A stretch of 64,000 bases of DNA, taken from positions 3,224,001 to 3,288,000 of the forward strand of contig JAMXDE010000003.1 of NCBI GenBank assembly GCA_026770025.1, written 5' to 3'. The DNA is from Craspedostauros australis. Taxonomy: Eukaryota > Bacillariophyta > Bacillariophyceae > Mastogloiales > Achnanthaceae. The notes beneath the pieces are model-generated. The model was given only the letters and a program-made list of their open reading frames with translations, was not told the DNA's origin and searched no databases. Made by a program: the position numbers and the translations under genes. Positions 10,069-20,688 of the stretch are shown here, piece by piece; position 1 is the stretch's first letter; each line of letters starts with the position of its first letter.

Positions 10069-13000
10069 ATGGATCGTAACAGCTCCAACGATTCGCGGCG
10101 GACGACGGATCCGCTGGCGGAGCCCGAATCCCCTCTTGCACCCTGTGAAGAAGATGAAGGGGAGATGCAAGTGGATGTGAAAGAGCACATGGAAGCGATG
10201 AAGGATCAAGAACAACAACAAGATCAGGTGGAGGTAGAGATGGAGGTAGAGGAGGCGATGAGTTCATCGGGTCACGAAGTTGACCGTCGGTTGGTGGCAG
10301 CACAGCTTGGAGAAGAGGTCGGTTTTCATGAATCTGGTTTGAGCATGCTGGAGAAGCGGAAGATGGAGCTGGAACGCGAAATCAGACAGTCCAAGTAAGT
10401 TCCTGCGGAGACAGTAACCAGAATCGAAGCAAGAGGACGAGAAATGTATGACCTCTCATGGCATCAAATGCACGCCGTCATCGTCTTTGAGACGAACCAA
10501 TCTTGATCTCATTCCACGCGCTACGATGCTTCTTTCATTCCTTGTGTTCCAATATGTATCCGCTCCTGTTCATGGCGCTTCGTACCAACAGATCTCGAAA
10601 GCAACTGCTGAAGGCAGCGCACATCCAGCTACAGGCACGGAAGAAAGTGCTCGAGTACAGCCGAAGGCGAAATGTCAAGCTGCAGAAGAAGCTGAGAGAG
10701 ACTCTTCGAAAAAGCCACACCAAGTTGCAAAGGTTGCTACGCCGTCATGACGATGCTGACGGAGGCAACGACGCCGAGATTGATCAAACGGTCGACGCTG
10801 CAGGAGATTCGTCATTGATGGTGTCGAAGACAAGCAATGAGGAGAGGGAAATCATAGTCATTGATGACGACGATGATGACGACGATGACGACGAATGCCT
10901 GTTCGTGGGTTCAAGCCGTGATGGTGATCTATCAGCGGATTCCATTGATGAGGAATTGTTCGCAACCTCCGCTGACAATCCAGCAGAGGATGAATCCCTA
11001 TTCTTCTATAATTTGGACTGCGAGATTCGTCCCGTTTACGATGCATCCACAGACGCAGCCGATTCATTGCATCTAGTCTCGTCCATCAACACCAAGGAAT
11101 TGCTGGAACGAGTCTTGCAGATATCCACCAGAGAAGCTTCAGCGATCGACAAAGCCATGTTGCACACCAAGAACCTCAACGAAGGTGAAAGCACAGTTCA
11201 TCCACGCCGCTCCTTGATGTGGAAAACTTGCCTCGACTTTCTTCATCTACATGGTGTCAAGAGTAAGGATCAGCACACACAAAGCGTGGAACAGATTCGC
11301 AGCAACCGGATGGATCCAAATGCTGCCATGTGCCCGTACGAGCTGGATGGATTCTGCGCAGACAAACTGTGTCCCTATCAGCATTTCAACAAGGACCGCG
11401 TGACCGTCATCCCAGAAGTCCTGCCATTGCCTGCGACAAGATTGATTGGGCTCAAGCGAAACGCTTCATCCATGTCATCGCCCTCCGCAACAATAGCAAC
11501 AGCACCGGCAGCAGCAACCGCAGCAACGACGACGACGGTAGATACCAAAAATCACGTTGCGAAGCGGCGGCGGACAAACGATGCAAGTGAAGATCCGCCA
11601 CCATGGCAACCGGGTGTAGCTTTATCAACGACAGCAGCAGCAGCAACAACAACAACGATAGTGATAGACCACGACGAGCAATCAGCCACAAATGATATTC
11701 ACGAAGGGAATGGCAATGAGTTCGTAGACGAAGACGATTACATTGACTTGCCACGGGTACCAGAAGGCGCCGAGACAGTCCCCATAGAGTTGTCGCTTGA
11801 GGAGTCGTGGAATCGCCGATTGCAGGCTCAGACAGAAGATGATGTGAGCATCATTCGCAAAGCCCGAGGAGAAGATCAGGATCCGCATGCGCGAGGTGAT
11901 AGCCGAGGCATCGTCGAGAAGAGGGAAGCAGAACTGCACTACTCAGCCCCTCCGCCGCAGTCTCCTCGATCGAATCAAACCACAACGACTGAGCTGATGC
12001 TTCAAATCTGCGGCATCGAGATCTCTACCACGATCGAATCAAAACAACAACTGACGCTTCAGGTTCCTGTCCAACTCAACGCACGCAACGCCCTCTGCTT
12101 GCTCAAGAGATGCGTAGATTGTGTCATGATTTGCCTTCATTCCGGAGCATTTCACATCGCATCAACTTTGATCACTTCCATCAGTTCCTACTTTTTGGAG
12201 CAGGATGAAACATCAGCTGCGATGGACACAGTTCTGCCAATCATGCATACGGTGATCTCAAGCATATCCAGCGGCGGAACTTGGTCACACTCGAAGGTCC
12301 CCGTTCCCTACCAGATCTTCTCATGCCAGACGCAGCTTGCGATCCTTTCGCACTTCCTGTCATCCGACACGTTGGCATCTGATGAAATGGACGCAGCTGG
12401 CAACAGCCGGGGTGATGAAAGCACTTGGATATGGTTGCAGAGAGGCTGTCAGATGGTGGAAGAAAGACAATCCGACGAGGATGCCAGTGTCAACGCTCCG
12501 GTGGGAGAGAACCACAAAGCAACCTTCTTTGAAAGATTCGTATCCGAAGTAAATCGCCTGAAGATAGACACGATGGGTGCATCCAATGGTTCGAGCGACC
12601 TCGACAAAGCAAGGGCTCTTTGCAAGAGCATCGGATGGGCAATTTCGATAAACATGATGGACTCTGGTGCAGAGGATTATGGCGACGCGAGCAGTAGCCA
12701 AGACAACAACAGCGAAATCCACGCACTTTGCAACTTCGTGGACAGCAACCTGGACGCGTGCATGTCGTTCCTTTCGCAAAGAGTGAATGTGGAGACAAAA
12801 GCTGCGCATAAAGATACGGCGTATCTACGCCTGCACTCAACTGTGATCATGGGAATACTGATCACAAGGTTGCAGCAACGAATCGCCGAATCGCTACGTC
12901 TGTTTCCAGACCCAGCAAGGCAAGAATCCATGACAGCGGCGTTGCAATCGCTTGATTCATCCATCACGTTCGCTACATGTTCGTTGATGCGATTGGCACG

Positions 13001-14283
13001 GGCAGGGAACGCCAGCGATGATGTTGACGCTGGCGATGCAATGCTGGACCTTCTGATCACTCCCATCTACGCTGCATGCGTGTCGTTCTCTGTCTATCTA
13101 CGAAGCTACGCAGCAGCGCACCGACGAATCGAGAACGAGATCCTTTCGGGACACGCGCGGTCCGCCTGCTGCTCCGAGTTTCTTTGGTCACAGTACTGCC
13201 AACTGCACATGGCATTGCTGCCGCCACGGACGGGAGACGCTCACTCCGAAGACACCGCATCAGAATCATCCTGGATGCCGCGCCTTGCTGCAAAGGTGTT
13301 TGAGCATGCGATCTTCCCGTGTCGAATTTCGATGCAAGGCGATGGTCAACTCTCGAAGTACATTTGGTCCGACCCTGCCAATCCGACAGCATCGGCTTCC
13401 ACAAACGAAATTGAAGCATCCATGAGCTCGATGAGACGATGCATCTATTATCTGCCATCCACACAGAATGGTTGCAACACACGCACCACAGCCGCCACAG
13501 GCAACAGAAGCAGGGACAATCGAAGCAGCGTATCCATCCAGCTCTCTGGCCTCCGCTTGACCACGTCCGCAACATCTTCAACCAACGATAAGGTGCATAC
13601 GGTGGTGTCCACTTTCCCTTGCAGTCTGTTGCTGTGCGGTGAATCGTTGAAGAGTTTGCGACTTGAGCGATGTGCTCTGCAGTGTCTGCCCAACACATTC
13701 GGCGAGTGCGTGCCCCATCTGGAGGTAAGTTGATGCAACGGGTGATGCGCTTTCTCACGGACGAGGACAAATGCTCCTCTTCCACGAGTATGTAATATCT
13801 TGGAATGGATCTGCTGTGTATCGTTTGACACTGCGTTCTACCACACCAGTTTCTTCTTGTCTCGTCTTGCTCTATCCCTTCTCCATGTTACGCCACGAAT
13901 CCGATACTTCATTGTATTGTATTCAACTCTTTTCCCCAACACAATATTCGTTTTCGTCTCTGTCCCAGACGCTGTCGCTCAGAGGATGCGGGCTGAAACA
14001 ATTGCCGGGGTCCATCGCAAAGCTGACGCGTCTGCGGCACTTGGATGCATCTGAGAATCAACTCCAGGGGATGCAATCGGTCTCGTTTCCAACGTCGCTG
14101 CGCGAGCTGTTGCTTGAGAGCAACCGATTGGAGACTGTCCCGGACGCCATCTACAGATGCCAAGAGTTGGAACGCATCGTGCTGAAGCAAAACTCTCTGA
14201 ACCCCGTCGAAGAGGCAAGCATCACCCTTCGATTCCCCAAGTTGCACGAGCTGGACTTTCATCCGCAAGAGGGCGCGGCATAG
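10069..14283 (+). CDS. zf-C3H1 (ZFC3H1/Red1-type) protein with C-terminal leucine-rich repeats
   Basis: Exons are 10069-10394, 10592-13724 and 13969-14283 (donors GTAAGT and GTAAGT); the total is 1258 codons (1257 residues). The first exon is acidic and ends in a helix that continues across the intron as a basic coiled coil (LQARKKVLEYSRRRNVKLQ). At about residue 355 is MCPYELDGFCADKLCPYQHF, a C-x7-C-x4-C-x3-H finger with the spacing of the zf-C3H1 domain of human ZFC3H1 and yeast Red1. Those proteins bridge polyadenylated nuclear RNA to the exosome. The long middle region is helical, as expected for the TPR/HAT-like part of such proteins. From about residue 1125 the sequence becomes leucine-rich repeats (SLKSLRLERCALQCLPNTFG; LRHLDASENQLQGM), with the second intron lying inside the repeat array. 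The LRR end is unusual for this family. A nuclear RNA-surveillance role is inferred from the finger. Confidence 0.8.
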
Positions 14284-14569
14284 GTCAAAACCGCTGGATT
14301 CTGTATTGTTGGAGCAGCAGAGATTTGGTATGGTAATTCGATCTTGCTAGAGACCAATTCTTAGAATGCCTACTGTTCCGTTGGGATCATGTGAGCAGAG
14401 TAGACCAGAGAGTTCGACCCATTCTGCTCTCTTGTTGTGTGGGCTCTTCATTTGTCACTCCATCCTTCACCCAGCGGATCGTCTAATTTGTCTGATGATA
14501 CGAGTACTCTGGGACGAGGTGTTCACGAGACGGTGTCCATCATCCAAGGAAGCTGTCCAACGCGATAAA

Positions 14570-15247
14570 TTAGCTGAACTGCATGGAGCTCTGCTCACGC
14601 TGGCAAGTTTGGAGAGTGTCGTACAAGAAAGAGCAGGCCTGCTGGTCGCCTCTGTTGTGCTGGAGGCAATCGAAGAACATCTGCTTGTCCTGGGCGCATG
14701 CTCCCTGAATCTGCTGCTGCTGGGCCTGCGGTTGTCCGCCAGTGACCTCCATTGGCTGCTGCGAGGCTGGCTCCTCGCCACCTCCGGTCAGGGCACCGGC
14801 GGCGGCTCCGACCGCACGGTGGGCGATGGCAGATCCGGTACCGAATGCCATACCTTGGGCGATGGTGGATCCGATTCCGGAAAGCATGCCACCTCCGGAG
14901 GATTGCTGTGGCTGCATTGGCGCAGGTGTGGATGTGCTGGCAGCACGGGCTGGTGGTGCAGCCACTGGGCGACGCCGCGCTGGTCGTGGCGCAGCACGGG
15001 ATGCTCCTCCTCTTCTTCCGCGCTGCACGTGTCATCGTGATTCGTCGCGCAATATGCATTGTGCGTTGTGTGTTGATAGTTTGGTGGGTTGATCGATCAA
15101 TCAGTTGGCGGTTGGGAAAGTCAAAAGAACAGTTGGGTGAGATCAACATCGTGAATCTGCGGCCGTGTTTGCACACGCTGCGCTGTTTTCCACGTTCGTT
15201 CCCAGCTGAACCAATCGAGCAGAAGCAGCAGCCGTACTTACCGGCAT
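14570..15247 (-). CDS. CHCHD2: CHCHD2/CHCHD10-like twin CX9C mitochondrial protein
   Basis: The first coding exon is only six bases (15247-15242, Met-Pro) in the context GCCACCATGCCG, followed by a perfect GTAAGT donor; the second exon starts at 15022 after GTGCAG and runs to 14570. Joined, they give 152 residues beginning MPRGRRGGASRAAPRPARRR, the arginine/alanine/proline-rich start typical of CHCHD2 and yeast Mix17. The central hydrophobic glycine-rich stretch (GIGSTIAQGMAFGTGSAIAH) and the C-terminal CHCH domain are present; the domain has two CX9C motifs, CAQDKQMFFDC and CSFLYDTLQTC, that form disulfides after Mia40-dependent import into the intermembrane space. In animals these proteins affect cristae, respiration and a nuclear stress response. 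A stop codon immediately before GTG at 15028 rules out a simple upstream extension and requires the intron. Confidence 0.9.
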
Positions 15248-16380
15248 GGTGGCTGTTGTTGTTGTTGTTGGAGTTGGTGTTGGTTGGGTTGGTGTCTTCT
15301 CAAAGATGTCCTGTTTTCGTTTTGTGTCCGTCTTCGTGTTTGGGTTTGGAATTGTGTCAACCCACGATCTTCTGCGTGCTGTTGTGTTGTCCTGTTTGCG
15401 TGTTGTGTTGTGGCGGAACCTGTTCTTTGCCTCATCTCGCATCTGTTGGAATTTCATCGAATTGTGCTTCACGTGGCCTCAGTACTGAAACTAAGGGTTG
15501 TGTCCAGAAGAAGCGCAACGAAGATTCTATGGACGAGATGACGTGTCAGATTCCACCTTTCATCATCGACCCATTTGACTAATCTTCACAACGGTTCGTG
15601 TTTGATCCTTTCATTCAGACATGATTCGTGTCTCAAAATGTATTTCTAAACATCATATATTACGACTGACATGCTCCCGGTGCAAACGGAGAGACATCAT
15701 TCGTGATGAGGGATGAGAAAGGCCGCGTTCGCCATAGTAACGCTGAACACCTATGGTGATGACAAATTCATCCACCAGCTAAGAACAAATAACACATAGG
15801 GAATGGATCAATACAACCGTGTTGGTCGTGGATTCGAATTACGCAAGGCTCCTTGGAAGGATATCTCTCGTGCTCAATCCATGACCAAAACAAACGTGCA
15901 ATGCACGCACAATGCACGCACAATGACAGGTCCCCGCTATGCCCAGGCGCTCTGCAATTATGGCTGACAACTGTGATAGCGCCCTTACGTTCTTCTTCTT
16001 GTGCCTTTTGGACATCTCACAATCCTGGTGTGGACGGGGAAGCACGTTGTCACCGCCAACATGTGGTGGCACGAAACACCGTCTTCCTGCGCTCACGATA
16101 CTGATGCTGTGCAAGGTTGTGATCGCGTGGCGCAATCGCGACAACCACAAGGAGTCCCAGCATCACTGCTCGTGCGAGTACCATGGCTTGTGCACACGCG
16201 CACATCTCTGCCATGCTCCAACCCCCCATTAATTTCAGTCACTTCCTCTGACAGTGCCATAGCAAGTGATCCAATCGCTGGCTCGAACTATTCGCACCGC
16301 CCAGCCAATCGACTTGACTCTGCGTACGATACACTCATACCACCATAGTATAGTACGGTGCACAGGTATCAGCTACTGCA
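15248..16380. other. divergent intergenic region
   Basis: About 1.1 kb between the CHCHD2-like start (minus) and the ATPase start (plus). GTT runs occur near 15255-15270. No coding signal is convincing on either strand. Confidence 0.45.
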
Positions 16381-19300
16381 ATGACAACAACAATGCAGAC
16401 CACAGTTCCACTTCGCAATGCGATGCCGAAGGGATTGAGCATCATCCAAAGCAAGACGATGGATCATTCCAAAGGCCCCATCGGTCCCACCGCTCCCAAC
16501 AAGCTCATCAACGAGATCATCAACGATGCCGCGACCGTGTCGTCTGCCACGACAACGGATGACGAATCCTCCCCGGATCATCAGAATGGCTACTCATTCA
16601 ACTTCAAGCGTGCCGGACTGGTCGGAAGGGAGACTGAAAAGCGGGTGATCTCCAATGCGCTGAAGCAGTTGCTCAGGCCTCGTGCCGTCTCGCTGTTGGA
16701 TGACACCTACAGCAACAGCGACAGTACCATCGGAAGCAGTCGAAGAATTGCTTCGGCCAATGACAGCGATACCATAGGCAGGACCAGCACCAAGGGCAGG
16801 CTGAAGACGATGTGCCTCATCTCGGGACAATCTGGAACCGGCAAATCCGCCTTGGCCTTGCATCACAAGCCGCTTTGCTTGGATAACTTTGCCTTCTTCG
16901 TCTGCGGAAAGTTTGACCTGCAGCAGATGGAGGAGCCTTACTCAGGAATCAAGACGGCCATGTGCCAACTGATTGAGCAAATCAAGGAGCTCCCGCAAAA
17001 CGACATCGTCGGTGCGAGCGTCAAGGATCCACGACGGTTGTCAAAGCTGAGACGAGCCTTGATCCGGGAGATCTCAACGAACGAACTCACGACCCTCTGC
17101 AAGATCATTCCGAGCTTGTCGGAGATCATGACTGGGAGATCTGCAGAAGATATAGGCATCACCACGTCAAAGTTCGATTCCCATCAACCTCACGGTGATG
17201 GACATCTCTTGGCCAAGCAACCCTCCTTCGCCAGCCTTTCCAGCACGTTGTCCTCTGTGGCCGACGCAAGCACACAAGACAGCGGCGCACCCTTGTCCGG
17301 CACCACGGAAGGATACAGAGAGAAATCGGATCGAATCACCAACACTCTCAAAAGGTTCCTGCAGATCATCTGCAAGCACAGTCCCTTGGTGCTGATGGTG
17401 GATGACATCCAATGGGCCGACAAGGCATCGTTGAATCTCATGCAAGCATGGATGCTGGATGGCAATATCAAATCGCTCATGATCATTGGCTGCTACAGAT
17501 CCAACCAGCTACAGCAAAGCGCGGGACTGCAGGCTATGATTGCGAACATCCGGGCGTGCAAACGAGAACGGGCAATCCGCATCCTCGACATCGGTATGGA
17601 GGATCTGCCGCTGCCGAGCATCCGTGAACTTCTCGTCGAGGTACTGCTGCCAGACAATGACAAGGACGTCGATAGCCTCGCCGACATCGTCCATCGTCGG
17701 ACAGGCGGCAACATCTTCTTCGTCAAGCAATTCATGGAATCGTTGGTGGACCAGAAGCTGCTCTGCTTTGACGTCGACGGCGGGCTCAAGTGGATTTGGA
17801 ACGAAGAACAGATCATGGCGGAGTCATCCGCAACGGACAACATTGTGGACCTGATGAAGCAAAAGCTGCAACGCTTGGATGCTGCTCGTCATGTGCTGCC
17901 AGTCGCCGCATGTCTCGGGGCCTGCTTTTCCAAGAAGAAACTGATCCTGGTCATCCGCGCGATGTCCATTCATTCCGACCACCGCGGCTTCTTCGGAAAC
18001 CTTTTGCTCGACGAGGACGACTCCCTCTTGTCCAAATCCTTGCACCGAACAAGCGACCATTCCCTCTCCCGCCACCAACTGCAAGCCGATGCCACAACCA
18101 ACGCCGGCATATGCAGCAGCCTTGATGTCTGCGAGAAGGAGGGCCTGATCCAGCGCTCCTTGCCACATGCTACGAAGCGTCGTGCCTCCCAAACACAGAA
18201 AATGAAAATGAAAAACCCAGCCAATACGAAAGCCAATGCCAAGCACAGTGAACGATACACCTTCGTTCATGACAAGGTCCAAGAGGCGGCGCTGTCGCTC
18301 GTTCCCCAAGACAAGCTCTCCGAGCTGCAACATAGAGTCGGGGACGTCCTGCTATCATCATACTCCAAGGGCGATATGGGAGAGCATGAAGTTTTCATGT
18401 TCGCCGGTCTAATCAACTCAAGACTTGATCTGGTACCCGCCAACGCTCAGCAACCGGATCGTCGCCGCAGAATCGTCATGCTCAACTACAAGGCAGGTCA
18501 GCTGGCGGTGGAGTCCGCGGCATTCCAGTCCGCCATAGGATACTTCCGAACGGCCATCCAGCTGTTGCCGGAAGATCACTGGAAGTTGAATTTTCATCTG
18601 AGCCTGGACATATACTCCTCCGCCGCCGAATGCGCGTACATCAATGCCGATTCGGACGGATTGAAGAAGTACTGCTCGGCTATCCTTGACTTGGATTGCT
18701 CCATCCTTCACAAGATCCGAGCCTACCATATCTTCATCGACGCCCTGTTCACCGAGTCTCAGGAGGCAAGAATCAACGAGACTAAGCCAGTGCTCCTGCA
18801 CGTGCTCAGCGAGCTCGGGTGCACATTTCCGAAGGGCAAGATGGCCAGGACTGTTCGAGTCCTGCGGGGCCTCTCCAAGGCAAAGAGGATGGCAGCCAAA
18901 TGGACGTCGCTAGAATCCATCCAAAGCAATCGACACGCACGACGATCATCGGCGTCGGCATCATCATCACTGTCGTCGTCAGCAAGAATATCCGCGGATC
19001 CAAATCAAATGGCCATCGTGAAAACACTTAGCAAATTCAGCATCATCGCTTACATCGCCTGCCCAGAGATGCTCCCCTTGATCGTCTTGGAGTGCGTCGA
19101 AAGGACGATGAAGCATGGGATCATGCCGTATTCTTCCATCGCCTTCGCACAACTGTCCCTCCTCGTGGGATACTTCATGGGTGATTTCGTGGTGGCAGAA
19201 CAGATCGCAAAGATCGCATTGCAGATGGCGGAAATCCCATCCAATCACAATTGCAGAGGCAAGGTGGTGTTCCTCGTCCATCTGTGCACCTTGCATTGGT

Positions 19301-20202
19301 TGCATCCGGTGCAAGATTCGTTGTCACACTTCCTGAGGGCTCATGACTTAGCGATGACCTACGGAGACGTGGACACGGCTCTGCGAAGCGCAGTCAACTT
19401 TGCGCAAACTTCCTTCGTATGGGGCAAGCCACTTGCTCGATTGGATGAGGACATGCTCAAGTATTCGAACATACTCAAAGATTACCGACAGCTGGATCAG
19501 ATACAATTCCTGAGCGCGAGTTGGCAAGCCGTTCAGAATCTGAGGGGTCTATCTCGACACGACACCAAGCTGACGGGCGATGCGTTGGACGAAGATGCTG
19601 CCATCCAACGAGCAATCGAAGAGGGCGATTCATTTTTCCACTTCGCGATTCTTGGATACAAGCAGTTCGTCGCAGCCTTCTTGGGAGATTACGAGCTCGC
19701 GGCCTCGCTGTCCATCCAAACGTTCAGCATCAAGCTCAAGAAATATCCTGGACTCAATGTACTTCCAGCAACGGCCTTACACGGCGGTATGTCCTGCTAC
19801 GCTGCTGCTCACACCATCAAGCAGAGAAAGATGACGGCGAAGGCACGCCTGCATCTAAAGCACGGCAACAAGTGCCTGAAGCAGCTGCGGCAGTGGAAGG
19901 AAAAGGGGAACCCAAACTGCCTCCATGCTGTTGCTTTTCTGGAAGGCGAATCCAAGATGTCACGCGCAAAGTACGCTTCTGCGCTCTGCAAGTTCAAGGA
20001 TGCCATCGAACTGGCCAAGAGCCACGGCTTCAGTCATGATCAGGCCTTGGCGAACGAGCGCTTTTCGGAGTGCTTCTCGAGGATGGGAAGGCACGACGCG
20101 GCTCTGCTTGCGCTGGACGAATCGATCCGCTTGTACAAGAAATGGGGAGCGACGAGGAAGGTTGAAAAGCTGAGAGTCCGCCTTCGGGAGATGGCAAAGT
20201 AA
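16381..20202 (+). CDS. COG3899-type P-loop ATPase (AAA/STAND-like)
   Basis: A single-exon protein of 1273 residues. After a Ser/Thr-rich N-terminus the ATPase module begins at about residue 78 (RAGLVGRETEKRVI, the VGRE entry motif). Walker A is GQSGTGKS at 149-156 and Walker B is LVLMVDDIQWAD near 335-346; DDIQWAD is typical of COG3899/MalT-like ATPases. A sensor-type GCYRSN follows. The second half (about 640-1270) is helical with TPR-like repeats, as in the regulatory arms of these proteins, for example AVESAAFQSAIGYFRTAIQL. Bacterial and algal relatives often carry a kinase, cyclase or DNA-binding domain; here I see none, so it is an ATPase plus repeat scaffold. Diatom genomes carry many such proteins of unknown role. 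Signalling or assembly function is inference. Confidence 0.82.
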   Translation: MTTTMQTTVPLRNAMPKGLSIIQSKTMDHSKGPIGPTAPNKLINEIINDAATVSSATTTDDESSPDHQNGYSFNFKRAGLVGRETEKRVISNALKQLLRPRAVSLLDDTYSNSDSTIGSSRRIASANDSDTIGRTSTKGRLKTMCLISGQSGTGKSALALHHKPLCLDNFAFFVCGKFDLQQMEEPYSGIKTAMCQLIEQIKELPQNDIVGASVKDPRRLSKLRRALIREISTNELTTLCKIIPSLSEIMTGRSAEDIGITTSKFDSHQPHGDGHLLAKQPSFASLSSTLSSVADASTQDSGAPLSGTTEGYREKSDRITNTLKRFLQIICKHSPLVLMVDDIQWADKASLNLMQAWMLDGNIKSLMIIGCYRSNQLQQSAGLQAMIANIRACKRERAIRILDIGMEDLPLPSIRELLVEVLLPDNDKDVDSLADIVHRRTGGNIFFVKQFMESLVDQKLLCFDVDGGLKWIWNEEQIMAESSATDNIVDLMKQKLQRLDAARHVLPVAACLGACFSKKKLILVIRAMSIHSDHRGFFGNLLLDEDDSLLSKSLHRTSDHSLSRHQLQADATTNAGICSSLDVCEKEGLIQRSLPHATKRRASQTQKMKMKNPANTKANAKHSERYTFVHDKVQEAALSLVPQDKLSELQHRVGDVLLSSYSKGDMGEHEVFMFAGLINSRLDLVPANAQQPDRRRRIVMLNYKAGQLAVESAAFQSAIGYFRTAIQLLPEDHWKLNFHLSLDIYSSAAECAYINADSDGLKKYCSAILDLDCSILHKIRAYHIFIDALFTESQEARINETKPVLLHVLSELGCTFPKGKMARTVRVLRGLSKAKRMAAKWTSLESIQSNRHARRSSASASSSLSSSARISADPNQMAIVKTLSKFSIIAYIACPEMLPLIVLECVERTMKHGIMPYSSIAFAQLSLLVGYFMGDFVVAEQIAKIALQMAEIPSNHNCRGKVVFLVHLCTLHWLHPVQDSLSHFLRAHDLAMTYGDVDTALRSAVNFAQTSFVWGKPLARLDEDMLKYSNILKDYRQLDQIQFLSASWQAVQNLRGLSRHDTKLTGDALDEDAAIQRAIEEGDSFFHFAILGYKQFVAAFLGDYELAASLSIQTFSIKLKKYPGLNVLPATALHGGMSCYAAAHTIKQRKMTAKARLHLKHGNKCLKQLRQWKEKGNPNCLHAVAFLEGESKMSRAKYASALCKFKDAIELAKSHGFSHDQALANERFSECFSRMGRHDAALLALDESIRLYKKWGATRKVEKLRVRLREMAK

Positions 20203-20688
20203 ATGCTTAGGTACCATACAATTACTTCAGGAAGGAGGGGCTGTCGTGCCTACGCGTGAGTACAATTGTTCAAACCGAGTTCATGTTCAGAATCTGCGTG
20301 ATTATCTGTTCATGGCGGATTAACGTAAGAATCGAGGTAGTTGTGGTTCAAAAGTTATTGACCTTGCAATAGTTATTGGCCTTGCAATAGTTTTGGTCCT
20401 CTCTCTCCTTGAGACCGTCATAGAGACCCTCGCAGAATAACTTCTGAAGCAAGGGCTCGGATGAAGACCGTTTTCACATCAACTTGTCCGTGAAGTTGCA
20501 CAGATTGCATCTAATAACTAATGTTAAACTGTAAGAACATGTTGAGTCCCGATTAGCGCGGCTGGGCACTCCTTCAATGCTACGGGTCTTAGACAAAATC
20601 CTGCTCATGCACCACGCCATACTCGCACAACTACGTATGGTACGAGAATGAGGCTGTGACAGAGGGACTCACTGCGCGTCACAACATC
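20203..20688. other. convergent intergenic region
   Basis: It lies between the stops of the ATPase gene (plus) and RIC1 (minus). It contains the 18-bp tandem repeat at 20353-20388 and two copies of the 9-mer GTATGGTAC, one at 20211-20219 (reverse) and one at 20635-20643. Each copy reads GTACCATAC in the sense of the gene just ended. Confidence 0.6.
20353..20388. repeat. 18-bp direct tandem repeat, two copies
   Basis: AGTTATTGACCTTGCAAT is followed directly by AGTTATTGGCCTTGCAAT, with the first four bases of a third copy. The copies differ at one base. Confidence 0.95.
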
